From Pseudomaricurvus sp. HS19 (GTDB taxonomy: Bacteria > Pseudomonadota > Gammaproteobacteria > Pseudomonadales > Cellvibrionaceae): 64,000 bases of DNA. Of this stretch, positions 16,060 through 23,777 are shown one piece after another. The notes beneath the pieces were generated by a model that was not told where the DNA came from, searched no databases, and worked only from the letters and a program-made list of their open reading frames with translations. The position numbers and the translations under genes were made by a program. Each line of letters begins with the position of its first letter. Position 1 is the stretch's first letter. The stretch is from NCBI RefSeq assembly GCF_009857815.1, contig NZ_WVVW01000001.1, positions 1,550,001-1,614,000 on the forward strand. The letters run 5' to 3'.

Positions 16060-17984
16060 GGTCTCTCCTCTTGCAACAGCGCCTCGATACCCGACCAGGG
16101 GATCAGTTTGAAATTCTGGGTAGCCTGGGGCAGACGGTTGCGACCGTCCTGCACCACCAGCAACCCCGTCGACCAGCCCCCTCCGAGATTGGCGGAAGTC
16201 ACCTCCAGACCATCGGTTTCCGAGGCACCGTCGATACCGGCATCTCCATTTATACCGATACGGAAGTTGGCAAGCAATGAATATGGCGCCACGCTGTCCA
16301 TCACCACATAGCTGTCATTGCCCTGGCTGGAAGCCACCAGCAGCGGCGACTGACCTGCGCCGCGGGTGTAGAGCGCGATACCCTCCACATCCGCTTTCAG
16401 TGTCTCTCCCACCGCCATCACCGGTTCCAGCTCCGTCGCAGCGTCTGCGTCTGCGCCCAGCACCCAGATACCGGTGTCCTCCTCGGCGATAAACAGTCGA
16501 TGTCCCTCATCGTCTGCCACACATCCCTCTGGCTGGGTGTCCATTTTCCAGCGGCGCACCGCCTCGCTGTGGAAACCTTCAGCGTCCGCCTGCAGGCGAT
16601 ACTGAATCACCTCGCCTTCCTTGCTGTTGGCAAAGGCGTAGAGTTGATCCGCCGCCGGCTGATAGAGACAGATGCCATAGATCTCGGCCAGCTCGGTAGG
16701 CAGGTCCGCGGCATGCCGTACCCGACTGGTGAGCGGATCGATCACAAACAGGCTGAGACTGTTGTGGTCACGATGACTGGCTACCGCCAGGTCCAGCGAC
16801 TCACCTTGCATCTGCACTCCCTGACGCACGTCAACATTGTTGAGGCGGCCAATGGCGAGAGACTGCAGCAGCTCTCCTTCGAGGTTGTAGACCTGCAACC
16901 CCTCCTTCTTGTTGGTGCCGAGGATCAGTGAACGATGAGGCGCCTTGTAGTCCACCCAAATGGCCGGGTCATCCGCCGCATCACCATGTCCACTGACAGG
17001 TTCGGTCTGCACCAGGGCAGCCACGTAGGGCAGTGATGTTGCCCCGCGTTCAGCGGAGTCCTGCCAGGCCACCTGATGCCGGTACCAGGCGCCGCTGTCG
17101 TCATCCCGCAGTGCCAATTGCAGCTGGTTGTCCGGTTGCATCCTCACCACCAACTGCTCCGGGTCATCAAGTCCCTCCAGCAGCAGAGAGGTCACCACGG
17201 ACCAGTCGCCGTCCTCCTTGCGCAGCAGATGCAATTTCCCGGCCGCCACATCCACCAGCACCACACCACCGGGCACGACTGCCATATTGCCCACTTCATC
17301 GCCGAGGCTTCCATAGGGTGCCGCCAACGCCACCGGTTCACGGCTGGTGTCGGACTCGGCTGCCGCCGGATAAACCCACAGTCCCACTGACTCTTCATTG
17401 ACGTAGAGTTCGCCGCGCTGGTCATCCACCGCGCAGAAACCTGCCTGCGGTGGCAGCGGCAACCGGCGCAGTGAAAGCGGCCTGGACAACAGCTGCCCTG
17501 CCCTTCCCACCAGCCACTGTTCACCGAAGCCATCTTCGCTGACCACAAACACAAAACTGTTGTCGTCATCGTCCTGGTAGAGGCACACCCCTTCCACCGA
17601 GTGATCCGCATCCGGCAGGGTCAGCGACGCCTTGAAACCAGGGGCGGCCCCGGACTCCAGCTGCAACAGGTCCACGCGCTGTGCAACCGGATCAATGGCC
17701 GCCAGCAACCAGCCATCACCCAACGGCCGTACATCCAGCGATTCGTAATAGCCCTTGCGCTCTGCCAGCAGGGCACCGTCGGCACTGCGCAGCTGCAAGC
17801 CGGCATCAGCGGTGGCCCACACCTGCAACTGATCAGTCAGGTCCGCAAAGTCGAGCAACTGTGCCGACTCGCTGCCGGACAGGATCAGCGGTTGCCAACG
17901 CCCCGCAGTTGGGGACGGCCCCTCGGCCTGGCATCCACCCAACAGCAGGGCGGCAGCCAAGGCGGTGAATATCGGAAATTTCAT
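16056..17984 (-). CDS. Beta-propeller phytase lipoprotein with extra N-terminal domain
   Basis: This 642-residue lipoprotein (lipobox LLLGGC) hydrolyses phytate. The C-terminal half, from about residue 320, is a complete beta-propeller phytase domain with the calcium/phosphate motifs GDAADDPAIWVDYKAPHRSL, GTNKKEGLQVYNLEGEL and GRLNNVDVR, and later YGICLYQ and EGCVADDE. The N-terminal half (about 28-315) has weaker propeller motifs (YYESLDVRPL, EGVCLYQDDDD) but lacks the DDPAIW signature, as in known dual-domain phytases where the first domain is incomplete. A ribosome site AAGAAGG precedes the ATG. The TonB receptor gene lies 127 bp upstream. Confidence 0.93.
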   Translation of the reverse strand: MKFPIFTALAAALLLGGCQAEGPSPTAGRWQPLILSGSESAQLLDFADLTDQLQVWATADAGLQLRSADGALLAERKGYYESLDVRPLGDGWLLAAIDPVAQRVDLLQLESGAAPGFKASLTLPDADHSVEGVCLYQDDDDNSFVFVVSEDGFGEQWLVGRAGQLLSRPLSLRRLPLPPQAGFCAVDDQRGELYVNEESVGLWVYPAAAESDTSREPVALAAPYGSLGDEVGNMAVVPGGVVLVDVAAGKLHLLRKEDGDWSVVTSLLLEGLDDPEQLVVRMQPDNQLQLALRDDDSGAWYRHQVAWQDSAERGATSLPYVAALVQTEPVSGHGDAADDPAIWVDYKAPHRSLILGTNKKEGLQVYNLEGELLQSLAIGRLNNVDVRQGVQMQGESLDLAVASHRDHNSLSLFVIDPLTSRVRHAADLPTELAEIYGICLYQPAADQLYAFANSKEGEVIQYRLQADAEGFHSEAVRRWKMDTQPEGCVADDEGHRLFIAEEDTGIWVLGADADAATELEPVMAVGETLKADVEGIALYTRGAGQSPLLVASSQGNDSYVVMDSVAPYSLLANFRIGINGDAGIDGASETDGLEVTSANLGGGWSTGLLVVQDGRNRLPQATQNFKLIPWSGIEALLQEERP

Positions 17985-18045
17985 AGTTACCTTCTTTAAA
18001 AAGTTATCGTCATAAACAGCGTCTTTCGCCAGACGCCTATGGCGA

Positions 18046-18091
18046 GATCCATGGCAGCAGCCAGCCGGTCGTAACTGGCTGCCATGGTTCA
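18046..18091 (-). terminator. Long imperfect hairpin between receptor and phytase genes
   Basis: CCATGGCAGCAGCCAG (starting near 18049) pairs with CTGGCTGCCATGG (ending near 18087), with a 3-nt bulge and about a 10-nt loop. There is no U-tract. Between two co-oriented genes it could attenuate or differentially stabilise the receptor message. Confidence 0.45.
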
Positions 18092-18115
18092 GTGATTGCT
18101 GCCGGCAGCAATCAC
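18092..18115. repeat. 24-bp perfect palindrome over the receptor stop codon
   Basis: GTGATTGCTGCC is followed directly by its reverse complement, giving a 12+12 palindrome that includes the TGA of the TonB receptor gene on the minus strand. No U-tract follows. It may be an RNA hairpin or a protein-binding site. Confidence 0.75.
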
Positions 18116-20652
18116 ATCGACATCAGGGTGACACCCAGTTTGAAGGTAGGGCCATACTCCTCATACTGGGCATTAAAGCGGCTGGAACCGGTGTAGACGT
18201 AGTAGGCTTCATCAGTGATGTTCTGCGCCTCAAAGCTCAGCTGCAGCTGCGGCGTCAGGTACCAGCGGGCCGTCAGGTCAACAAAGGTCTGGTCGTCCAC
18301 AAACAGGTCGTGTTGCGGATCGTCCACCGCCGCCACCTCCTGCAGGTAGGAGGACTTGTAGTTGGCAGAGAGACGAATGCTGAAGGTGTCGTTCTCCCAC
18401 CCCACCATGGCGTTGGCTACCCGGTCGGACTGATAAGGCAAGTCGATATCACGCTCATCACCACCATCACCCACACTGGCATCGGAGCGACTCAGGGTGA
18501 CATTGGCCCCCAGCAGCAAACCGTTCCAGGGCGCCGGCAGCGACGTCAGCTGCTGTGACCAGGCCAACTCGAGACCATACAGATCGGCGCTGTCGCCGTT
18601 GGCGAAGGTCTCGGCTTCATCGAACGTCGACCAGATGCCGGTGCCTGCAATGTCGGCCTGATAGACAAAATTGTCGATCGACTTGTAGAACACAAACGCC
18701 GACAACACCCCGGCGCGGCCGAGGAAGTGCTCAATACCCAGGTCGTAGTTGGCAGATTCCAGTGCCTCCAGCTGAGGGTTGCCGAAACTCGCCTCGTCGC
18801 CATCGATCACAAAACCGGGCGCCAATTGCTCAAACGAGGGACGCACCACAGTGTTGGTCCAGGCGGCGCGCACCTGTGTGTTGTCACCCAGCTCGTAACG
18901 CAGGTGGGCACCGGGCAGCCAGTGATCGTAATCACTTTCCACACTGATGCTTTCATAGTTGCCATCACGGACACCGGTACCATCAGTACTGAACTCCGTA
19001 CCCTCATAGCGCACACCAACGATCAACTGCAGACGCTCCCAGGCCAGGGTATTCATCACATAGCCGGCGGTAATGTCTTCCTGCATATCGAAGTCTTCAA
19101 TGCGGGACTCTTCCTCGTCGTAAAAATCCCCGGCATTGAGACCGCCAATAAGACGCTTGATACCCGTACTGTGAATACCCGGACCAAACTGTCCCAGACT
19201 GTAGTCCACCGGGCCGCCGCTGAAGTTGCCTAACAAACGCTGATCATCGGTGATGCCGTATGCGTCCAGGTCCTCGAACTTCCAGATATTGGTGTCATTC
19301 TCTTTTTCCCGACGGCTGAACTTGCCGCCGAATTTCACTTCACCTTCCGCAGCCTGCCATTGATAGGCACGGGCCAGGTCGAAGCGGACATTGTGTTCGG
19401 TATCGGTGGTCTTCTGCTCGGCCCACTCCACCTCTTCCAGTAAAAAGGCGTTCGGGTCGTAGAAGCTGCTGTCAGCGGTAAGCACTGGCTTGCGGCTGTT
19501 GTTGAAGCCGGCATCCACAAAATCGTTATCGCCTTCAAACACCGCGCCGGCAATATGGCCGGGAGTATCCTCCGACGAACGGCTGTAACCGGTCTGCGCA
19601 TTGAGGGTCCAGTCACCGCGAATCCACTCGCCACCCAACACCACCGAAGTGATTTTCTGGGTCTCTTCCCGATCTTTTAATTCGCGCCAACCTTCGGCAT
19701 CGCCACGCTCGCCGGCCAACTGCGCGTCGGCAAACTCCATCCCGGCAGCGTTGCGAATCTCCTTGTCAGTAAACTCACTGTACAGGGAGCGCAGGTAGAC
19801 GCTGCTGTTATCACTGAAACGGTAGTCGAGGTTAACCCCCAGGCCGGTACGATCGCGGGTGATGGCGTAATCGCGCATCTCCGACTCTTCCAGCCGCGGG
19901 CCGTTATCAAAATCCCAGCCGCCGCCAGTCTCCACATTGTCGGAACCAAAATCCCGCTCCTGCCAGCTGAACGCCAGCGCCACACCCAGATTGTCTGTGC
20001 CGCCACCAATACTGAAAATATCACTGTAAGCACCGGAGAATTTGGGACTGGTCTCTTCCACGTTGTCGTCGTAACTGGCTTCGGCGGTGACACTGTAAAA
20101 GCGCCCATCGCGGTCAAACGCCGACAGACTCTCCACTTCCACACTACCACCCAGCGAGTTGGCATCCATATCCGGCGTGACCGCCTTAACCACCGACAGT
20201 GTTTCCACCAACTCTGATGGCACCACATCCAGGGCGACGGCGCGGGTATCGCTGTTGGGCGACGGGATCACGGTACCGTTGATCTGCACACTGTTCAGGT
20301 CCGGGCCGAGGCCACGCACGCTGACGAAGCGCCCTTCGCCCTGATCCCGCTCGACGGAAACACCGGGCAGGCGCTGCACGGCTTCCGCCACATTCTCATC
20401 CGGTAATTGCGCCACCGCGTCGGCACTGACCACGCTCTTGATGCTGTCGGCGCGACGCTGCTCCCGCAACGCCTTATCCAGGCTGGCAGCCTGGCCCACC
20501 ACCAGCATCTGCTCAACGCTTTGGGCCGGCGTCTCACTCGCCTGTGCCAATACCTGCGGTGCGGTTGCACACACCAGCGGCAGGGCTGTCAGGGCCAGCG
20601 CCCTGAACAGCGGGTTGTATCGGATTGCCACGGAGGCGCCTTTCATATTCAT
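18112..20652 (-). CDS. TonB-dependent receptor linked to phytase (probable phytate/phosphate-ester uptake)
   Basis: This 846-residue outer-membrane receptor has a signal peptide (FRALALTALPLVCATAPQVLAQA), a plug domain (QLPDENVAEAVQRLPGVSVERDQGEGRFVSVRGLGPDLN) and a long barrel ending VTLMSM after the usual NITDEAYYVY strand. Plug type matches receptors of marine bacteria for oligomers and organophosphates. Co-orientation with phytase and PhoX genes, plus an upstream Pho box, suggests it imports phytate or its breakdown products; the substrate is inferred. I chose the ATG with GGGGAAG 8 nt upstream; a frame extending 102 codons further lacks signal-peptide character. Confidence 0.92.
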   Translation of the reverse strand: MNMKGASVAIRYNPLFRALALTALPLVCATAPQVLAQASETPAQSVEQMLVVGQAASLDKALREQRRADSIKSVVSADAVAQLPDENVAEAVQRLPGVSVERDQGEGRFVSVRGLGPDLNSVQINGTVIPSPNSDTRAVALDVVPSELVETLSVVKAVTPDMDANSLGGSVEVESLSAFDRDGRFYSVTAEASYDDNVEETSPKFSGAYSDIFSIGGGTDNLGVALAFSWQERDFGSDNVETGGGWDFDNGPRLEESEMRDYAITRDRTGLGVNLDYRFSDNSSVYLRSLYSEFTDKEIRNAAGMEFADAQLAGERGDAEGWRELKDREETQKITSVVLGGEWIRGDWTLNAQTGYSRSSEDTPGHIAGAVFEGDNDFVDAGFNNSRKPVLTADSSFYDPNAFLLEEVEWAEQKTTDTEHNVRFDLARAYQWQAAEGEVKFGGKFSRREKENDTNIWKFEDLDAYGITDDQRLLGNFSGGPVDYSLGQFGPGIHSTGIKRLIGGLNAGDFYDEEESRIEDFDMQEDITAGYVMNTLAWERLQLIVGVRYEGTEFSTDGTGVRDGNYESISVESDYDHWLPGAHLRYELGDNTQVRAAWTNTVVRPSFEQLAPGFVIDGDEASFGNPQLEALESANYDLGIEHFLGRAGVLSAFVFYKSIDNFVYQADIAGTGIWSTFDEAETFANGDSADLYGLELAWSQQLTSLPAPWNGLLLGANVTLSRSDASVGDGGDERDIDLPYQSDRVANAMVGWENDTFSIRLSANYKSSYLQEVAAVDDPQHDLFVDDQTFVDLTARWYLTPQLQLSFEAQNITDEAYYVYTGSSRFNAQYEEYGPTFKLGVTLMSM

Positions 20653-20730
20653 GTCGTTATCTTCCCCATCGATCACGCTTGCAAAGGATTCACCGGTTGG
20701 TGAGCTGCAGGGGATGCTAGGAAGCCCGTG

Positions 20731-20757
20731 TGACAGATTGGTGACGCTTTTTTGACG
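20731..20757 (-). promoter_or_regulatory. Pho box with three 11-bp-phased GTCA repeats
   Basis: Read on the minus strand, GTCA recurs exactly every 11 bp (20756-20753, 20745-20742, 20734-20731). The last 18 bases, GCGTCACCAATCTGTCAC, match 14 of 18 positions of the enteric Pho box CTGTCATAAATCTGTCAC. A possible -10 element TAGCAT lies 10-11 bp downstream (20719-20714), the spacing expected when PhoB replaces the -35 element. Confidence 0.8.
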
Positions 20758-20964
20758 GTGGCCGCTGACGGGCCTTTTACCAGCCATAACAAGGCTGCAA
20801 TGAGCTGAATTGACTCTCGAGCCCGGGCGGTGGAGCGGATATCGCAGCGACACAGTCAGCCGGGAACCAGCCATAGCGCGAGGCGCCAGCCCGGAGGTGC
20901 AGACCAGGCCGTCATCAAGAGAAGATTTTTGGCAGGGTTGTGTGAGCTGATTTGCCACCCCCGA

Positions 20965-20982
20965 CTGTCATCAAACTGTCAC
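20965..20982 (+). promoter_or_regulatory. Near-consensus Pho box upstream of the GGDEF gene
   Basis: CTGTCATCAAACTGTCAC differs from the consensus CTGTCATAAAACTGTCAC at one position and has GTCA repeats 11 bp apart. It ends 68 bp before the GGDEF start and is oriented toward it. No good -10 element was identified. Confidence 0.8.
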
Positions 20983-21050
20983 CGGCGTCTGCTGAGCTAC
21001 ACCCAAACCACCTGTTGCCAGCCATCTGACCCAACCGAAACCGCACTGCC

Positions 21051-21959
21051 ATGCCCAGTTTTTTCCGTCTCCACACCGCCAAACTGCTCGCCCTGCTGGC
21101 GCTCGCCAACGCCCTGCTGCTGCTCTACCTGGGAGCCGGGGATTTGAAGAGCCTGCAACAGTGGTCCTGGGCTGACATCAGCGGTGAAGGTGGTTCGGCC
21201 GTACTGACACTGCTGTGGCTGTGCCTGATCCTCAACAGTCGTCCGGCGGGTCGTATCACCACCCTGCTGACTCTGGGGCTGGGGCTGATGTTTCTGGCCT
21301 GGTGGGTGGATACCCTGGACGAATTTATTCAACTGCCGCCCGCCATCCACTGGGATCACTGGCTGGAGTCGGTGCCCATGTCCTGCGGACTGTTGCTGCT
21401 GACCTACGGTCTCTATCACTGGCACCACGAACAGCTGGCCATCAGCGCGCAATTGCAGAAACGGGAACGACTGTTTCGCGAGCACCGCTATTTTGATCGT
21501 GTGACGCCCCTGTCCGGGGCGCAGTACCTGCGCCGGCAGATCGATCTTACCCTGCAGGCCAACGAGCAAAAGCCTACCTCCCTGATCGCCCTTGATGTGG
21601 ATGACTTTGACGCGGTCAATCAACACTATGGCCACAGCGAAGGCGACCGGGTGTTGCAGGCGCTGAGCCAGCTGCTGCTGTTGAACCTGCGCCCGCAGGA
21701 CCTGCTCTGCCGCCTGGCCGGCGATCGCTTTGTCATACTCCTGCCCCACACCGGCGAAGCGGTGGCCAGCAACATTGCCACAGAACTGCAGCAGGCCGTC
21801 AGCAGCTTCGCCTATCGCAGCAGCGAGCAGGGAGAACGTATCCGGCTGCAAGTCAGTGTCGCCGTGGTGATGGCCGGCAGCGAGACCCCGGAGCAGTTAC
21901 TGGAGCGCCTGCAACTGGCCCTGTGCCGGGTCAGGCAACCCCTCGCCCTGCGCGCCTGA
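21051..21959 (+). CDS. Membrane GGDEF-domain protein with degenerate active site
   Basis: This 302-residue protein has about four N-terminal transmembrane helices (residues 10-125), then a GGDEF domain. The metal-binding strand LIALDVDDFDAVNQHYGHSEGD is normal, but the signature loop reads A223-G-D-R-F227 instead of GGDEF/GGEEF. The I-site RPQD (214-217) is kept at the canonical five-residue distance. Diguanylate cyclase activity is therefore doubtful, and a c-di-GMP-sensing role is possible (inference). The AraC-type gene starts 14 bp later. The upstream Pho box implies phosphate control. Confidence 0.85.
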   Translation: MPSFFRLHTAKLLALLALANALLLLYLGAGDLKSLQQWSWADISGEGGSAVLTLLWLCLILNSRPAGRITTLLTLGLGLMFLAWWVDTLDEFIQLPPAIHWDHWLESVPMSCGLLLLTYGLYHWHHEQLAISAQLQKRERLFREHRYFDRVTPLSGAQYLRRQIDLTLQANEQKPTSLIALDVDDFDAVNQHYGHSEGDRVLQALSQLLLLNLRPQDLLCRLAGDRFVILLPHTGEAVASNIATELQQAVSSFAYRSSEQGERIRLQVSVAVVMAGSETPEQLLERLQLALCRVRQPLALRA

Positions 21960-21973
21960 GCGGTAACCCGGTC

Positions 21974-23014
21974 ATGCAGTGGTACAGCCGCGACACCCGT
22001 CTGCTGCCCGCCCAGGGCCTGCCCCTGCTGGTGCTCGACTTCTGCCTGCAACAACAACTGGATTGCCACCGCCTGTTGCGGGGCACGCGCCTGTTTCTCG
22101 ACGACGTCCTGCAGCACAACCCCGCCGTCACCCCGGAACAACTCCAGCGCCTGCTGGACAATGCCCTGCAACTGCTGCGCAGCGACGACACCCCCTTCCT
22201 GCTGGGGCAGCGCCTGCTGCCAGGTCACCACGGCAGCACCAGCCAGGCGCTGGCGCTGGCTCCCAACCTCTATGGCGCACTGGAACTGCTGACGGAACTG
22301 CAACCACTGCTGACACCGCTGCTGACACCCAAGTTCTGCATGGACGAGCACTACGGCTACCTCTATTGGCTCGACAGTTGCGGCGCCGGCAAGCTGGAGT
22401 CGACACTGGTGGAGATGTACACCGTGGCCATCATCGCCTTCAGCCGCCGCCAGCAGGGGCAGCACCTGCCCTGGGAAGTGAGTTTTCGCCACAGCAAACC
22501 CGCCCACATTGAACAGTACTGGGTTCACATCGGCGAACAGCTGCAGTTCGACCAGCCCTGTAACCTGCTGCGCATCCCGCGCCAGCAGCTCTTCAACAAC
22601 TGGCAGGACAGCGGCATTACCGCCCGGCTGGCCAGACAACAGGCGCAGCAACAGCTGCAGCAGCTGCCCGCCTGTCACTCACTGCTGGAAACCGTCTACC
22701 GCCTGATCATGGAGGCCCTCAGCAGCCCGGATCAGGGCAGGCCGCTGCAGCTGGAGGGGCTGGCCCAGAACATGGGGCTGAGCCCAGCCACCCTCAAGCG
22801 TCACCTGAAAAAGCACGGCACCCACTTCCAGCAGCAGCTGGACCTGGTGCGCCTGCACCGGGCCCTCTACCTGTTCCACAGCCGCCGCCTCTCCACCGAC
22901 GCTGTCGCCCGCGAACTGGGCTTCCACGACAGCGCCGGCCTGCGCCGCTCCTTCAAACGCTGGACAGGCACCACCCCATCACACCTTCTGACCCTCTGGG
23001 CGCCTGCCGACTAA
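21974..23014 (+). CDS. AraC-family transcriptional regulator
   Basis: This 346-residue regulator has an N-terminal sensor of the type shared by OruR/ArgR-like AraC proteins (about 20-205: PNLYGALELLTELQPLLTP, FSRRQQGQHLPWEVSFRHS). The C-terminal double helix-turn-helix (about 245-340) contains LEGLAQNMGLSPATLKRHLK and VARELGFHDSAGLRRSFKRW. It lies 14 bp after the GGDEF gene, so the two should be cotranscribed from the Pho-box promoter. Its targets are unknown; the divergent phytase locus is one candidate. Confidence 0.9.
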   Translation: MQWYSRDTRLLPAQGLPLLVLDFCLQQQLDCHRLLRGTRLFLDDVLQHNPAVTPEQLQRLLDNALQLLRSDDTPFLLGQRLLPGHHGSTSQALALAPNLYGALELLTELQPLLTPLLTPKFCMDEHYGYLYWLDSCGAGKLESTLVEMYTVAIIAFSRRQQGQHLPWEVSFRHSKPAHIEQYWVHIGEQLQFDQPCNLLRIPRQQLFNNWQDSGITARLARQQAQQQLQQLPACHSLLETVYRLIMEALSSPDQGRPLQLEGLAQNMGLSPATLKRHLKKHGTHFQQQLDLVRLHRALYLFHSRRLSTDAVARELGFHDSAGLRRSFKRWTGTTPSHLLTLWAPAD

Positions 23015-23065
23015 AAGCGTCACCTGAGCTGAGGCCAGCCAACAAACCAAACGAAACCACCTAAT

Positions 23066-23092
23066 AAATTACAAATTTAAGCAATGTAATTT
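23066..23092. promoter_or_regulatory. AT-rich inverted repeat upstream of the MarR/dioxygenase genes
   Basis: AAATTAC (23066-23072) and GTAATTT (23086-23092) are perfect inverted arms, 20 bp from centre to centre. The placement, about two helical turns, suits a dimeric winged-helix repressor such as the MarR protein encoded next. Confidence 0.5.
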
Positions 23093-23160
23093 GCATTTAC
23101 ACTCCCTGATACGAAGTAAATCTTGACCAAATATTCCATTTTGTAACATAAATACCAAAA

Positions 23161-23176
23161 CGGAACACGAGTTCCG
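23161..23176. promoter_or_regulatory. CGGAAC-ACGA-GTTCCG operator candidate
   Basis: This is a perfect 6-bp inverted repeat with a 4-bp spacer, located about 90 bp upstream of the MarR start. It resembles operators of catabolic regulators, whose 16-bp footprints often have this geometry. It could bind the MarR protein or another regulator. Confidence 0.5.
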
Positions 23177-23265
23177 AATTTGTCGGTGTCGCCAGGATTC
23201 CAATCACCGGACCCCTGCGCCAGAACGCCAGTCACCAGACACTTTTACTCAAAGAAGCACTGCTT

Positions 23266-23754
23266 ATGCATGTCACAGAAAACCCTTTGGTAATGCTGAT
23301 CGAAGAAGCCATCCACCTGCGGGACAGCGCCCAGGAGATTCTCTCGGTCACCCTCGGAGGCCCAGCGCTGAGCCGGCTGGAGGGGTTGGTACTGCTCGCC
23401 ATTATAGAAGCCGGTCATCCCCTGACGGCGCCACAGGTGGGCCGAAACCTGGGCCACTCCCGGCAGGTGATCCAGCGCATTGCCAATCAGCTGGTGGACC
23501 TGGGTCTGTTGCGCAAGCTCCCCAATCCGGACCACAAAACCGCCGCCCTGCTGGAAGCGACCGATACCGGCAAGGTACTGCATGAGAACACCGGCAGGGC
23601 CATGCTGGCGACGGTTAACACCCTCTTCAGCGAGCAGGACCAGATGAAATGCCTGCAGCTGAGTCGCGACCTGAGAAAGATCCGCTCCATCATCGAGTCC
23701 TGGCATACGGACTCGGAAGCGTCAGCCCTGCAAGCTGCGATCACCAAAACCTGA
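23266..23754 (+). CDS. MarR-family transcriptional regulator
   Basis: This 162-residue protein has the MarR winged helix: LEGLVLLAIIEAGHPLTAPQVGRNLGHSRQVIQRIANQL region with the wing LRKLPNPDHKTAALLEATDTGK. The flanking helices would form the dimer interface and ligand pocket. It precedes the dioxygenase genes by 23 bp, so it probably represses them and is relieved by an aromatic substrate (inference from position). A ribosome site AAAGAAGC is present. Confidence 0.9.
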   Translation: MHVTENPLVMLIEEAIHLRDSAQEILSVTLGGPALSRLEGLVLLAIIEAGHPLTAPQVGRNLGHSRQVIQRIANQLVDLGLLRKLPNPDHKTAALLEATDTGKVLHENTGRAMLATVNTLFSEQDQMKCLQLSRDLRKIRSIIESWHTDSEASALQAAITKT

Positions 23755-23777
23755 ATTCACCTAACGAGAACAGCAAC

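Larger units (their letters stand above)
20653..21050. other. 398-bp divergent regulatory region with two Pho boxes
   Basis: This gap separates the minus-strand TonB receptor gene from the plus-strand GGDEF gene. It contains a three-repeat Pho box for the receptor at 20731-20757 and a two-repeat Pho box for the GGDEF gene at 20965-20982. A minus-strand frame runs through part of it but looks non-coding. No other gene is apparent. Confidence 0.8.

Noticed and set aside
20653-20958. Extension of the phytase-linked receptor upstream of 20652
   Set aside because: The added 102 residues lack signal-peptide character, cross the Pho box region, and would leave the real signal peptide internal.
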